A DNA stretch of 64,000 bases from Chionoecetes opilio (GCA_016584305.1 JACEEZ010011950.1:47501-111500), one strand, 5' to 3'; positions 9,901 to 20,165 are shown, counted from the first letter of the stretch. Notes: generated by a model from the letters alone, not told the origin. A program made the numbers and translations.

Positions 9901-10707
9901 CACCACTGGGTACTCCATGGTGTAAGGGATAGCACGCTCGGTTCACAACCGAGAAGTCCCGGGTTCGATCCCCGGGCGGAGCGGAAACATATGGGTTGTT
10001 TCCTTAAAACCCGAGCCCCTGTCCACCCAGCAGTGAATGGGTACCAGGTGTTAGCCGGGGTTTGTGACCTGCTCTCCGGGGTGCTGACTTCGGCCAACAC
10101 AAAGCACTAAGGATGAATGATAAAAATGTTGATATGGAGACGGGGCCACACGAACATTGCTCTGGCCCTGTAAAATACAACAACTAGATGAATACACACA
10201 CACACCTAGGATTCACAACATGAATACAACTATATTGGATGAATGATAAAATGTAGATATGGAGATGGGGCCATACGAGTGTAGCTCAGGCCCTGTAAAA
10301 TACAATTATATGAATACACAGACAAGTAAGTATAATATATAATGGCATTCATTACTCAGTAACTTCGTGATACCATAATTATTTCTTTTTCAATTAGATT
10401 TTATTCTTATTGACGAATATCCTTTTCTCAGGGAGAGCTGGTTGTGTGGGCCCCGTCTGCGGTGTTCTGCATCATATCATTTCTGGCCGCCGGCCTCTCT
10501 TACCTCCTACCGGAGACGAAAGGTCGTGGTATGCCTGAAGGATGCATTATTGAAGATGAAACAAACACTGGAGGCAGCGTCAACCAGGCTTACTTGACAG
10601 ACACAGAATCACAGTTTAAAGAAATTCCTATCAACTCTAGAAATTCAGATGCTTCTCAGTTAGATATAAAGAAAGACTCGATGGAGGTCACGGACACTGC
10701 GATATAG
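3859..10707 (+). CDS. SLC22-like organic ion transporter, 3' half (5 exons)
   Basis: Five exons with consistent splice phases (3859-4006, 6095-6306, 8286-8458, 9295-9479, 10432-10707) encode about 330 residues of a major-facilitator transporter. LPESPRWLI opens the fragment. This is the SLC22 signature at the start of the large cytoplasmic loop after TM6. The loop is followed by hydrophobic segments matching TM7-TM12, the conserved ELFPTKYR after TM10 and LPETKGR after TM12, then a Ser/Asp-rich cytoplasmic tail ending DTAI. SLC22 proteins move organic cations, anions or carnitine across the plasma membrane; the substrate cannot be read from this half. The 5' exons for TM1-TM6 must lie upstream or be missing. 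No frameshift is seen, and the exon/intron phases agree at every junction (0, 2, 1, 0), so this is probably a functional gene. A poly(A) signal lies at about 10958. All four introns begin with tandem repeats. Confidence 0.9.
4007..4158 (+). repeat. 22-bp minisatellite, block 1, starting at the splice donor
   Basis: About seven copies of a unit close to GTAACTACCAGTATATCAGA plus AG. The first copy supplies the authentic 5' splice site. Later copies each repeat AAG|GTAACT, a donor-like sequence. Confidence 0.9.
4157..4562 (+). repeat. tRNA-derived SINE (copy 1) inside the minisatellite
   Basis: The tRNA-like head has A box TGGCCGAGTGG (4167-4177) and B box GAGTTCGAATCC (4210-4221). A body containing GCGAGTGTGACGG and AGGTGCTATAGGC and an A-rich tail that runs into a TA array follow. 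It splits the minisatellite into two blocks, so it inserted after the array had formed. Confidence 0.8.
4564..4597. repeat. (TA)n microsatellite
   Basis: Uninterrupted TA dinucleotides directly after the SINE A-rich tail. Confidence 0.95.
4600..5046 (+). repeat. 22-bp minisatellite, block 2
   Basis: Roughly 20 diverged copies of the same unit as at 4007-4158 (GTAACTACCAGTATATCAGA core). Variants read GTAGCTACC or GTATCTACC, and some copies have lost bases. This is the continuation of the array beyond the SINE insertion. Confidence 0.88.
5047..5694. other. Intron sequence with a diverged copy of the upstream flank
   Basis: No gene. Bases 5305-5420 match 3735-3845 (shared TTTAGAAAGTC, GATGCA and TTGATAAGTAAT blocks in the same order). 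Confidence 0.5.
5697..6049 (+). repeat. tRNA-derived SINE (copy 2), near full length
   Basis: The head GGGGAGGCGGTAGAGGAGTGG and a B-box-like GAGTTCGATCCCC are followed by the same body as the 4157 copy (GACTGCGAGTGCATCGGAGG, then CAGGCGCTATAGGC) and an A-rich tail. About 75% similar by eye to the copy at 7879. Confidence 0.8.
6095..6306 (+). CDS. SLC22 exon: loop end and TM7
   Basis: The acceptor is ATCAACAG at 6094 (phase 0). An earlier AG at 6080-6081 would put the frame out of phase. It encodes a Lys/Ala-rich loop, then KELRPRVLVVFFCWFAA and YYGVSLNATNI, the TM7 segment with a likely N-glycosylation or lumenal NAT motif. It ends in phase 2 at AAG|GTAGAC. Confidence 0.87.
6316..6402. repeat. 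(GA)n microsatellite 9 bp after the splice donor
   Basis: Uninterrupted GA run of about 87 bp beginning just inside intron 2. It ends in an A10 run. Confidence 0.97.
6796..7879. repeat. About 1.08-kb imperfect (ACC)n trinucleotide array
   Basis: ACC/GGT triplets with ATC, ACT and CAG interruptions. Shorter higher-order blocks are visible, such as ACTACAGTCACCACTACC repeated about five times at 7146-7225. Apparent long Thr/Pro/His or Val/Gly reading frames here are artefacts of the triplet repeat. It lies in SLC22 intron 2 and is followed directly by a SINE. Confidence 0.95.
7879..8229 (+). repeat. tRNA-derived SINE (copy 3)
   Basis: Head GGGAAGGCGGTAGCAGAGCGG and B box GAGTTCGATCCC, the shared body (TGTGAGTGCATTGGAGGACA, GGCGCTATAGGCG) and a poly(A) tail at 8209-8229. 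Confidence 0.8.
8286..8458 (+). CDS. SLC22 exon: TM8-TM9
   Basis: The acceptor is TCTTCTGCAG at 8285. One base completes the split Ser codon and the frame reads VNVYLYAFIGGVLEVPSY, then a second hydrophobic run through FAILILALFIFFYPD. It ends in phase 1 at ATG|GTAAGTG. Confidence 0.9.
8459..8705 (+). repeat. About 37-bp minisatellite starting at the splice donor
   Basis: About seven tandem units containing GTGTATTGAAACCTTTATTG and CTTAATGTATGAGTTA. The first unit begins within the donor (GGTAAGTGTATTG against GTTAAGTGTATTG in later units). This is intron 3. Confidence 0.88.
9295..9479 (+). CDS. SLC22 exon: TM10-TM11
   Basis: The acceptor TTGCCCCCAG ends at 9294. Two bases complete the split codon, then PSGLIMFFSLSGKMAI, IWMFTSELFPTKYR (conserved MFS/SLC22 motif at the end of TM10) and VAARVGSISSPYIND. 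It ends in phase 0 at TTG|GTGAGAC. Confidence 0.9.
9494..9609. repeat. (CA)n microsatellite 14 bp after the splice donor
   Basis: CA dinucleotides with a few CG/GA interruptions, beginning just inside intron 4. Confidence 0.96.
9612..9865. repeat. TAGTT-rich LINE/SINE-like remnant
   Basis: Begins with a TTTAGTTTAGTTTAG array and is AT-rich with repeated CATTATAC/TAACAACTA words. It is probably a 3' tail of a non-LTR element. No coding content is seen. Confidence 0.4.
9866..9902. repeat. (CA)n microsatellite
   Basis: Short CA run directly upstream of a tRNA-like SINE head. Confidence 0.9.
9905..10330 (+). repeat. tRNA-Val-like SINE with duplicated 3' tail
   Basis: The head folds like a tRNA. 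A CTCGG/CCGAG anticodon stem holds loop TTCACAA (anticodon CAC, Val), and the T arm is CCCGGGTTCGATCCCCGGG. The acceptor stem is only partly paired, so this is a SINE head and not a functional tRNA. A conserved central block CACCCAGCAGTGAATGGGTA follows. The tail module (GGATGAATGATAAAA through GGCCCTGTAAAATACAA) occurs twice, near 10111 and 10238. Confidence 0.75.
10432..10707 (+). CDS. SLC22 terminal exon: TM12 and C-terminal tail
   Basis: The acceptor CCTTTTCTCAG ends at 10431 (phase 0). It encodes GELVVWAPSAVFCIISF and AGLSYLLPETKGR (TM12 and its conserved exit motif). About 60 polar residues follow with many Ser/Thr/Asp, ending EVTDTAI and a TAG. The tail ends in a PDZ-ligand-like TAI, which is an inference only. 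Confidence 0.9.
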   Translation, partial: GELVVWAPSAVFCIISFLAAGLSYLLPETKGRGMPEGCIIEDETNTGGSVNQAYLTDTESQFKEIPINSRNSDASQLDIKKDSMEVTDTAI

Positions 10708-10957
10708 CTATAGGAGCTTAAGACGACGTGGCAGCGGAGAAGAAACAGCGGACATCCGTTATTGTATAATATTGCAACGAAGGACCGACATGCCTTGTGA
10801 CAGACGTTGCTTGTGCAAAGTTACACGTATTTGTATTGTTTGAGGCATATTTCTAGAAAAATTAAACAAGCAATTAATGCATTCCTCTAGGCTAAATATA
10901 ACCATAAAAACAAATTTGCTGGAACTCTCTTATTGCTGCCGCTGTCCATGGTGTGTA

Positions 10958-10963
10958 AATAAA
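10958..10963 (+). terminator. Poly(A) signal AATAAA for the SLC22 gene
   Basis: AATAAA lies about 250 bp after the stop codon, followed by an A run and a T-rich stretch. It is the nearest canonical signal, although an ATTAAA near 10861 could be used instead. Confidence 0.55.
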
Positions 10964-10969
10964 AAAAAA

Positions 10970-13450
10970 AGTGTTGAATTTGCATTCCATTTCAGCAAAT
11001 ACAGCTGGCTTATTATCCCTCTTTTTGAGTGGAAGAGTGTAACGCCTTGCGCTGTTGTTCATTTAGAACAAGCAAACTGCGGACTAATGCACACCTGTAG
11101 CCTACAGCTGAAGGTCTGGACGAGGCGCTGCGTAGGCAAGATGGTGCTTTTGTATGACGTACTAGGACGATTTGCATGACGTACTAGAACAGAAAGAGTC
11201 CTGCACCGCCCTGCCACCATCAGGGTCACGTCTACGGTGGACGAATCAAGTTTAGGAGAAGATCTCTGCACAATAATTCCAAGTGAAGGTACTTGCCACG
11301 GTGGACAAAATTCCTATCGTGACTAATGCAACTTTTGCAAAAGACATGTCATATGTTACGGCCGATGGAACAAGTTTTGAAGAACAGGAAGGCTTGAGAT
11401 TGACAATTCGTCACCCGATGGACATTAGGTGACTTGTTAAAACGCTAAACGCGACATCATGACGGTGAGACAACCGGCCAACGCACAGGCCAAGGAGTGT
11501 AGATGTGTGCTCGACGGTGCGTGCAGTGGCACCTCGACCAGTAAGGACTTATTGGATGCCTGGGCGTTTTTGCACCAGTATCTTGTTACCGTGCAAGGCC
11601 TGTACCGTGTGAATTGGCGGCAAGGAGTGTGTGAAAAACTATTAGACGATTTGAACATTTTCACAATTTTGAGTAAAACTTAAGTCTCATTTTAATACTG
11701 TAATTGGAGAACGTGCAAAATTGATATGCAATTCTGCAAATGAAGGAAAGAATGATTATACCATTGCGATTATGATTATGACTATCATTATTGTTGTTAA
11801 TTCATCATTATCATCATTAGTACAGTTACATACGTATTTTGACTTCACTTTACCTGCCCTGTCTGCATATTATCTTACTGAGCTCAAAATGATGCAACAA
11901 ACTCGCCACATCATCCTGCATTTTCCGCCCCATCAACCCATAGGTATGTCACACACCAACCCTAGTCATCACAACCCGGGTCCACCACCCACTCCACCGC
12001 TGCATCATTCCACGCCACACGCACACCGTACACACCACGCACATAAATGTGGAAATATCCTTGGCGGATATCCGGTGTGGGTGTCATCGTGCCAAGGCTA
12101 TCTATCTTACGTGGAATAATCATAATAATGATGGAAAATCTTCACAGTTGTGTATACTATTATGTAGAAGAATATATATGTAATTCTGATATCCTCGTAC
12201 TGGGAAAATCAGGGACATTTTGCGTATTATAGGGAGCATTTTTGAATAGATTTGACATTATATATTAGCGGCAAATGGTCTTCCACCCGGATGGAAAAAA
12301 AATGATGGAATGATAAGGTTGAAAATAATACATTTCCATATTGGTGACAGCGATTCACATGACGCTGTTTTAGGAGAGAAACTATAACACTGACGACATA
12401 TTATTTATGTTTCCGTTGCTTCCTGCCTGTAATGCCTCGATCCTCTTCAATGACGTCAGTGGGTCGCGCATTACGCCTCACAGTCAAGGCCTCCAACACA
12501 CCTATACTCGGCAACTTTTCTTTTCTTATAATTTTTTTTACGTTAGAGCCTATAGCGCATGTAGGCTATTCTTCTTTTCCCTTGAGGGCTCAGGTGGTTG
12601 GCCATGCACATTCTGGAGGGCTATGATGGTTGGCTCTTGCCCTTGGTGGCGCAGGCTGGATTGCTTCTCAGTCAGGATACAAAAATATATCCTTATTTTT
12701 ACTTATCAAGGAAGTATGCATTAAAAAGGAAACTCATTGACCTTGTTGATATCAAAATATGATGCAAATGCAAACTTCTTTCTTATAAACCAATGCAAAT
12801 TTTCAACATAAATTTAAGAGACTATAACACAAATGCACTTTTTAAATACTCATGCAACTCATTACATTATAGCCTGAGAAATCCACATTGTTACCTCGAG
12901 TATGTCGCAGCAATCATGAAATACAGATCTTGTGTGCACCACAATATATAGAAATACAGCAATAAATAAACACACACCTCTTGATCAAAGCTAGTAGTAT
13001 CTTGTAGTAAGTATACTTGATCATGTATTAAGGTCAAGCCAAAAAGTAGTAAAAATCCTGAAATCCTCAGTGATGTAAGGACACTTACATAATTATACAC
13101 TAATTTCCTGTACCTTTATTGCTATGACTCTGGAGGACTGGAACGCCAAAAGATGAATTCGTTATCACAAAGAAAAAGTTAAGTCTCCCAGGTGCATGCC
13201 AGTATAGAGGCATCAACATGCAACCAGCCTTGGTGTTAGAAAAGATGTATATATCAATATTCATCAAGACTTTCATATGTTCTTACCATGACATGTGAAA
13301 ATATTTTCTTCATGGTAATAAGTCGTATTTTGTATGTTTATGTAGAATATGTAACCTCTTACCTCATAGGTAATTATCTTTACCTATGATGTAGAAAGCT
13401 AGCTAAAAAAAATAAAAAAATAATGCAAAATATAGTGAAAATTATCATTC
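10970..13450. other. Intergenic region, no supported gene
   Basis: A 74-residue frame at 11459-11683 and smaller ones show no recognisable motif. GCATGACGTACTAG occurs twice near 11150-11190. A minus-strand 3' SINE piece lies at 12540-12672. Confidence 0.5.
12540..12672 (-). repeat. SINE 3' fragment
   Basis: GAGCCTATAGCGCATGTAGG is the reverse complement of the conserved CAGGCGCTATAGGC end of the SINE body; TGGCGCAGGCTGGATT follows. Confidence 0.65.
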
Positions 13451-13452
13451 AT

Positions 13453-13697
<245 letters not shown>

Positions 13698-13866
13698 CTA
13701 CCGAACTGCATACTAGGGGGTAAAATCCTCGTCTGAAATCAGCAGGTCGTAGGTTCGAGGTCCGCTCAAGTGGTGTGTGAGGTCCTAGCTTTACAGAAAT
13801 ATCGGTCCTTTGAAAAAGCGATCGCGGGTCCAATGCATGATCAAGACCGTGGTAAAATGCACATTG
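13698..13866 (+). repeat. tRNA-like SINE fragment between two CA arrays
   Basis: GGGGGTAAAATCCTCGTCTG and a B-box-like GTAGGTTCGAGGTCC suggest a tRNA-derived head. A CA array flanks it on each side. Confidence 0.45.
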
Positions 13867-13874
13867 CACACACA

Positions 13875-13929
<55 letters not shown>

Positions 13930-13942
13930 TCGCACACATACA

Positions 13943-14021
<79 letters not shown>
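13867..14021. repeat. (CA)n microsatellite
   Basis: CA run with TCG and TAC interruptions. It ends near a CATATGTTCTTATGTTCTTA tail that resembles a LINE 3' repeat. Confidence 0.95.
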
Positions 14022-14023
<2 letters not shown>

Positions 14024-14099
14024 TACACTACAGGAACTACCACGTTAGGTCTCACGGCCTCTTGTAGCTTCCTTATTTTCATATGTTCTTATGTTCTTA

Positions 14100-14910
14100 T
14101 GTAATCACTAGTGTACTGTACAGTGTAGTGTAATTATTGTAAGGTGTCTCCTTCCCTCTTCTGATTTTCTATACTATTCCATCATACAGAAGAAAACGAA
14201 TTATTTATCAGGAAGAACTAAAGCAAACGGACGAACACTACATCGATGATTTGGGTGGGTAGTAATATGATATTAATATTGATCTTGCTGAGATTATACA
14301 TCTGATTACACAGCTGTCTATCAACATACCTGATCCTCCCTTTACTTATACTGCGTGGAGATGAGAACAAGGCTTGTGAACGCTGTCTCTCCCAATATTA
14401 TTTTCGAAAAGGATACTTGAGAACAGCTGTGCGGTATAACATCATGTCCATCCAATGATCACATTTACAACAGCAATGTGCGTGAGATAGCGAGGCGAGG
14501 AGAAGGTCGAAGATTTCAATGCATTTTAAATACTGATCAAAAGGTAGTCGCCATAATATAATAGTAGCATTCAACAATTATAATTCATTATCATTAGATC
14601 ATACATTAATATTAAAGCTAATGTCTTGATCACATATATTATACTTTATGTAAAGAGTTATCATAAACCTAACTCGTAAACTCTCACAACATAAAATACA
14701 ATATTAATAAAAGTTAAATCGCTACATAGGTATATTACGATTTATTTTGCATTATGATTAGCTAAATGTGATCAGGAGCCTATAAAAATTTATCACAATA
14801 TTGTTTTGCTACTGTTTCCTCCACAGACTCTAAATATATATGGATTTCATGATATACACCCACAGAATAACATTTCCTTTTTGTTCAATGCCAGTGTTTA
14901 CTAGTCACTC
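14100..14910. other. AT-rich intergenic DNA
   Basis: Nothing supported is seen on either strand. Confidence 0.5.
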
Positions 14911-15185
14911 CAATGGACCAATTTACTCACACCTAAAACACGGAGTATTATAAAGCTTTGGGTGCAATATAGGCTACATATCACTGTACTCATATTCTTT
15001 TTGCTGAGAAATGCACCATAAATGAAATATATGGCCTTTTTGGGGCCAAAATATCACAACACGGCGGAACGCGCTGTCATTGGTTGTGACGTAGTAACTG
15101 CAAACTCAGATCTCGCCTGATCAGCTGATCGGCTTGTTTTGGCTCAGCAAACCGCAAATTATAGTTTTATTTTACTAACCTAACT

Positions 15186-15444
15186 AACTTGCATTACCCC
15201 TACTACCGCAAGATGACCAGTAATCCTCCTTCAAGTGATGTAGTAGGTATTCACTGTGTTTGTGAATATGTAAGTTGTAGTTTATAAGGAAAAAGTGGAT
15301 AGACAGAGCAAAGTGGCCCGTGACACCAGACAAGTGATGACTTCTGGGATCGGCATTCCTTATAGGGAGCTTAAATGAACCTGCAATGACATGTACAGCT
15401 AGACAGATAGACGAACTCATAGAGGAACAGGTAGAAATGTATGG
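15186..15444 (+). repeat. Palindrome left arm (259 bp)
   Basis: Pairs with 15513-15771 base for base; every coordinate pair sums to 30957, so there is no net indel. It carries a short ATG frame (MTSNPPSSDVVGIHCVCEY) followed by a GTAAGT donor-like site. Confidence 0.93.
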
Positions 15445-15512
15445 TTAGTAAAGGTTGTAGTGGTGAGTAGAGTGACGAAGGGTGTATGTTTTGCTTATGT
15501 GGGGAAAGAAAG

Positions 15513-15771
15513 CCATACATTTCTACCTGTTCCTCTATGAGTTCGTCTATCTGTCTAGCTTTACATGTCATTGCAGGTTCATTTAAGCTCCCTATAAGGA
15601 ATGCCGATCCCAGAAGTCGTCACTTGTCAGGTGTCACGGGCCACTTATCTCTGTCTATCCACTTTTTCCTTATAAACTACAACTTACATATTCACAAACA
15701 CAGTGAATACCTACTACATCACTTGAAGGAGGATTACTGGTCATCTTGCGGTAGTAGGGGTAATGCAAGTT
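15513..15771 (-). repeat. Palindrome right arm (259 bp)
   Basis: Inverted copy of 15186-15444 with only a few substitutions. The loop is 15445-15512. Confidence 0.93.
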
Positions 15772-16057
15772 GGTGTATTAGTAGGTAGTACATAATAGTA
15801 GCGGCCGCTTGACAGCTGTTTTGCTCTGTTGTCTAAGCTAGTGACGTCACAACATGGCGCCAGTCGTTTTAGAGCGTATACATTTTCCTGCACTTAAATT
15901 GGCTGTATCATCAAAAATACTGTTCACATAGAAAAATCAACATCACTGCCCAACTATATGAGGCTTGAAGATGTCAAATCAATCCTTACCTCAAGTAGAG
16001 TAAATTGGTCCATTACCATCCATCCGGCACAGTGACGAGCTGTTTATATTTTGTTTT

Positions 16058-16215
16058 ACGTTAGAGCCTATAGCGTCTGTAGGCTATTTTATTTTTATTT
16101 TATTTTGAGGGCTCAGGAGGTTAGCCCTGCACATTCTGGAGAGTCGTGATATCGATCGTTCTCGCCCGTTCGTGGCGCAGGCTGGATTTTTATAGTGACA
16201 CCTGTGGTCTCAGAT
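16058..16215 (-). repeat. SINE 3' fragment
   Basis: Begins GAGCCTATAGCGTCTGTAGG and runs through GGCGCAGGCTGGATTTTTAT, the reverse complement of the SINE body seen at 4157-4562. A (TA)n array abuts it. Confidence 0.7.
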
Positions 16216-16216
16216 G

Positions 16217-16217
16217 A

Positions 16218-16299
<82 letters not shown>
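16217..16299. repeat. (TA)n microsatellite
   Basis: About 40 uninterrupted TA units. Confidence 0.97.
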
Positions 16300-16302
<3 letters not shown>

Positions 16303-16417
16303 ATATAATATTTAAAAAGAGTAAACGATGTGTCTTAATTGAGAACCGTAACTTGGGTATTGAATTTAGGAAATATCAAAGTAAATATAATAAAGAAATG
16401 GCTAAGTTTAGTATAGG

Positions 16418-17345
16418 GGAGGCGGTGGTCGAGTGGTTAGCGTCTTGGAGGGGTGAGCTCAATGTCCCGAGTTCGAATCCTGCCGGGTTTTTGAATTGAT
16501 GATGAAGAAGCCCGCATGCAGCTCGTCACCAGGACCGGTATTACCAAAGCGATCATAGTTAAGAACGTATATCATAGCTGGACAAAATGGCCCATCTTAG
16601 TCACAACTGGCTGGCGAATATCATACATTGGGGGGTCAGTATCACAAAACCGCGCGGGAGGCTAGGAGTGGGTTCACTGAGTTCTAGCGCGACTATGATA
16701 TACGGTCACACAGTTAATATGGCCGAGACACAATAACAGCCTAAGTGAAGGAATATTCGCCCAAATAGGGACGTGTTGAGTTAGCTGAGAGATGCACAGC
16801 TGATTAGGAAATACCGAGTAGACCGTGCGAGGGCATATTGTTCGTCACCAACTTTGTACAGACAGCTTTTAGATCGAAAACATCGCCATCTATCTGGCAA
16901 CTCTGTCCCGTGTTTACACAGATACTGCTCAACGGCACATCTATATGCCTTCTTTTCGGGAATGAATTACTACTTTACTCTCTGTGTCACTGCCTTAAAC
17001 ATGTTATACACATAGGGGAAGAAGTATAAATCCATAAAACGTGGTCAAAGGATGAATTTACTGATTATATAATTATTTTTGAGAAACAATGACGCTATAT
17101 TTAGCAGGCGACTATGATAAATGGTTTCGCTAGATTCTAAACATATGATATATGGCGTATGTCATTGATTTATGAAATTCAGGAGCTATGATACCTATCT
17201 GCCATAACTATGATATACGTTTTGGTAATACGCTCCTGTTCTCCGACTGCGAGTGCGACGGAGGAAACACCAGGTGGCAGCATGAACCTGACTGAGGATC
17301 CGAACATCACAGAAAGCGGGATCTTCTCAGTCAGGCTCAAGGATA
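16418..17345 (+). repeat. SINE split by a TIR-bearing insertion
   Basis: The tRNA-like head (GGAGGCGGTGGTCGAGTGG, B box GAGTTCGAATCCTGCC) lies at 16418-16500. The SINE body resumes at about 17229 (CCGACTGCGAGTGCGACGG) and runs to about 17345. The roughly 690 bp between are the insertion annotated separately. Confidence 0.65.
16538..17229. mobile_element. Non-autonomous DNA element inserted in the SINE
   Basis: The ends are TATTACCAAA and TTTGGTAATA, a 10-bp terminal inverted repeat. Just inside, both ends carry ATATCATAG-type words in opposite orientation, and more copies of CTATGATA are scattered within. No coding content is seen. Confidence 0.5.
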
Positions 17346-17508
17346 TTATAAAGAAGGATAAGAGAGTTCAAGGGCCAAGGTTGAGGACAGGGGTTAACGC
17401 GATTTTTTTGCTGAAGATGACGCGGCGGGCGCGGCGGGCAGACGATGCATACTGGGAGGATCAGCCAAGACCAAGACCTCAGTTTCGTTACAACAATAAA
17501 TTTTCAAA

Positions 17509-17611
17509 ATGGCACCAAGTACTAAGATTGGCAGTTGCTGTGTTTGCGGCAAGAAAAGAAGTACTATCATCCCGGATAAGACTTCATCTCTTCCCCAAAG
17601 ACACCAGAAGG
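17509..17611 (+). CDS. Possible first exon of a small CxxC protein
   Basis: AAAATGGCA is a favourable start context. The frame MAPSTKIGSCCVCGKKRST carries CVCGK, and 17611 is followed by a strong donor, GAAG|GTATGT. Unspliced, the frame adds VCRRCDDMHTAQ and stops at 17647-17649, giving a CxxC...CxxC pair. A later stretch around 20556-20670 contains LLCSDCLQLIYDLAAV, which could be another exon, but the phases do not clearly join. I do not recognise the family. It could be a ZAD-like zinc-binding segment or chance. Confidence 0.25.
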
Positions 17612-18289
17612 TATGTAGGAGGTGTGATGATATGCACACTGCACAGTGATGAAATAATGCTAATCTTTGAAATACATGACATGTAAACATCCTTGGTCCT
17701 CTGCCCAGCTCGCCTCTGCAAGCAATGGTGATCTGTATCTGAATATCTGCAATATTCCGAGTTCGCAGTACATTATTTCAACATTAGGAAATATTAGGCA
17801 TAAGAAATCTTAACAATATTGCAAAAAACACTGCATATTAATGAAAGAGAGTATTACAATAACCTAAATAAAGTTTTAACTTAGGCGTGTCACCTGACGG
17901 AGCATAAAGTTAAGTTTACCTGCAGTTATTGTGATGAAAGATTACTGTTGTCATTGTGCGAACGTAACCTGTGGTATTACAGTGCCCATCCTAATCACAG
18001 TGTGCAGGAGTACAGTGTAACATTTCTTTGGGTATTATCCAGATGAACACCGAACTCACTTTGGTGGACGAAACTATTTTTTTCTGGTGTGTTTTTATGT
18101 GTTTTGGTAAACTTCTAGTGTTTGCCCATACGCTTCCCACTTCCCCCAAACAAGTTTGGGGACCTGTGGGAATGCGGGGTTTTCGGGTGTGGAACAAATT
18201 ATGCGTCGGAAACACGTACTTTAAGAGTTGTGTAAGGGGGGGTAAAATTCCCTCGATCTAGGGAAATTTCTTTATATCTAGAGAAATTT

Positions 18290-18390
18290 GCCCCACTAAA
18301 ATTAACCTAACCTAGCGGGGGGCTTGACCCACTGATAACCTAACCTAACCAAATCTAACCTAAGCTAACCTAACCAAATCTAACTTAAGG
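18290..18390. repeat. Degenerate CCTAA (arthropod telomere-like) repeats
   Basis: AACCTAACC and AACCAAATCTAACC words. Matching blocks lie at 19570-19690, with reverse-oriented TTAGG words at 20005-20075. Arthropod telomeres are typically TTAGG, but these copies are interrupted and look transposon-borne. Confidence 0.55.
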
Positions 18391-19575
18391 GAAGAGTCCG
18401 CCGTGACAATATGAATTTTTTTTTTTAATATACGAATTTGAGTTATATGGTCTATGGCAACACCCTATCCTTTGGCTTTCGAATGGTTGAATTTTTTTCA
18501 GTCGGACATTTTTTTAAATGCCCATAGCAAGGGGCATTTAAACTTTCATAACTTGTAAAAAAAAATTAAAAATGGAGGTTTTTTGGGGATAGTTTTCCCA
18601 TATATCAAAACTAAGCCTTTAAAAAACAACAACAACAGCAATCTTTAGGGTGGAGTTTGTTACCCAGGTAACAATTCTGGAACAATTTTGGATATGAAAA
18701 GTGCAACCTGCTCACAACATTTTTTGAAACAAATGTATACATCCAAAAAGGACTAGAAAAGAGAGAAAAGAGAAGAATTACAACCCGAAAAGAAAATAAC
18801 AAAAAAGAGGAAGACAGACAAAGGAAATTTCCCAAACCGAAAGCTATGCACCTGGTGAATTTTAATCGAACCTTGCAACAATGAGAGGCGTGGCGGGCCC
18901 TGACACCCTTGCCTCTGAGCGATTAATTAATACCTTTATAATGGTGGACAAGGTGCAGATCCTTTTATGCATGCATTGATATGTGATTACTGATCCCATA
19001 AAATTCATATGAAAATAGCATTGACAGTATAGTACCTTCACTGGAGCGCAGAAACTTTAGCAAAACTTCAAACGCTTTTTTTCCCTCAAAACTAGTATAA
19101 AATAAACCCATAAATTCATCTCCTTTTTTTATTTTTGGCACGATTTTCACGAAACTTTAGGACACACAAAATCAAATATCGTAGAAAAATCTGTTCTGAA
19201 TTTGTTTTTGTTTTTAAGTCTTAGTTTTGATATATGGGAAAATTATCCTTAAATTTTTTTTTTTTTTTTTTTTTTTAAATAAAAAAAAAAAATTCGCAAA
19301 CAATTTTCAAAATATTCTCATAACAAATTGTTAGAATAACAATGAATTATCATATGCTCATGTCACAAGGAAATCGGTAAAAAAATGGCTGAGAAGATGC
19401 AATTTAAAATTTCACCAAAAACTGACAAAAATAGGCTCTTTAATTTTTTTAAATTGTTCCTTTCATCTGATCAGCTTGAAATTTTCAGGTAATAACAAGG
19501 GTAATAATATACACAACATATAAATTATTCATGACCGTAGATGCAATTTAAAAGTCACGACGGACTCTCCCCTTA
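18387..19575. mobile_element. Inner element with AAGGG-AGAGTCCG TIRs
   Basis: The left end AAGGGAAGAGTCCGCCGTGA is mirrored by TCACGACGGACTCTCCCCTT at the right end (about 21 bp with two mismatches). The interior is AT-rich and non-coding. Confidence 0.5.
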
Positions 19576-19947
19576 ACCTAACCAAATCTAACCTAACCTA
19601 ACCAAATCTAATCAAACCTACCCAAATATAACCTACCCTATCTTAACCAAATCTAACCAAACCTAAACAAATCTAACCTAACCTCCTAGCGGGGGTTGGG
19701 GGGGGGGTTCTCGACACTTCGGTCATCATTATGTTTGGATCGTCAGGTTCACACGTCTCTGGACTCAGAAGAAATCCAATTAATTTTCCCCAGATCTAGG
19801 GAATTTCTGCAACACATCCTAACTCAAAAACTATGTGGTTGCGACGCATATTTTGTACCCCAGCCAAATATTCCGCATTCTCCCAGGTCCCCAAGCTTGT
19901 TTTGTGGGAGGGGGAGTATGGGCAAACAATAGAATAATACCTGTGTT

Positions 19948-20165
19948 TTGAATTAATGTGCTAACTGTTTCTGTCGTAATTCTTTTTTTTTTCTTTTTTA
20001 GGTAGATAAAGGTTAGGTTTTTTTAGGCTAGGTATAGGTTGGGTTAGGTATAGGTAAAGGTTAGGTTAGGTTTAGGCTCAAATTTTTAATTTTTAATTTT
20101 TGCAATAAATAAATAAATAAATAAATTTGCGACAGAAACAGTTAGCAGATTCATTCAAAACATAT
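19948..20165. mobile_element. Small MITE inserted in the fold-back right arm
   Basis: The termini GCTAACTGTTTCTGTCG and CGACAGAAACAGTTAGC are exact inverted repeats. TTTTGAATTAAT/ATTCATTCAAAA extends them imperfectly. It interrupts homology with the left arm. Confidence 0.6.

Larger units (their letters stand above)
14913..16017. mobile_element. Possible fold-back element with internal 259-bp palindrome
   Basis: A 17-bp inverted repeat, AATGGACCAATTTACTC, occurs at about 14913 and 16001. Between them lies a near-perfect 259-bp inverted repeat (15186-15444 and 15513-15771) with a 68-bp loop. GTGACGT motifs lie outside both arms. No target duplication is clear, so element status is inferred. 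Confidence 0.45.

Noticed and set aside
9905..9985. Functional tRNA-Val(CAC) gene
   Set aside because: The anticodon and T arms fold, but the acceptor stem pairs only partly and a SINE body with repeated tail follows.
11459..11683. 74-residue frame after the SLC22 gene
   Set aside because: No recognisable motif, no splice or poly(A) context, and length expected by chance.
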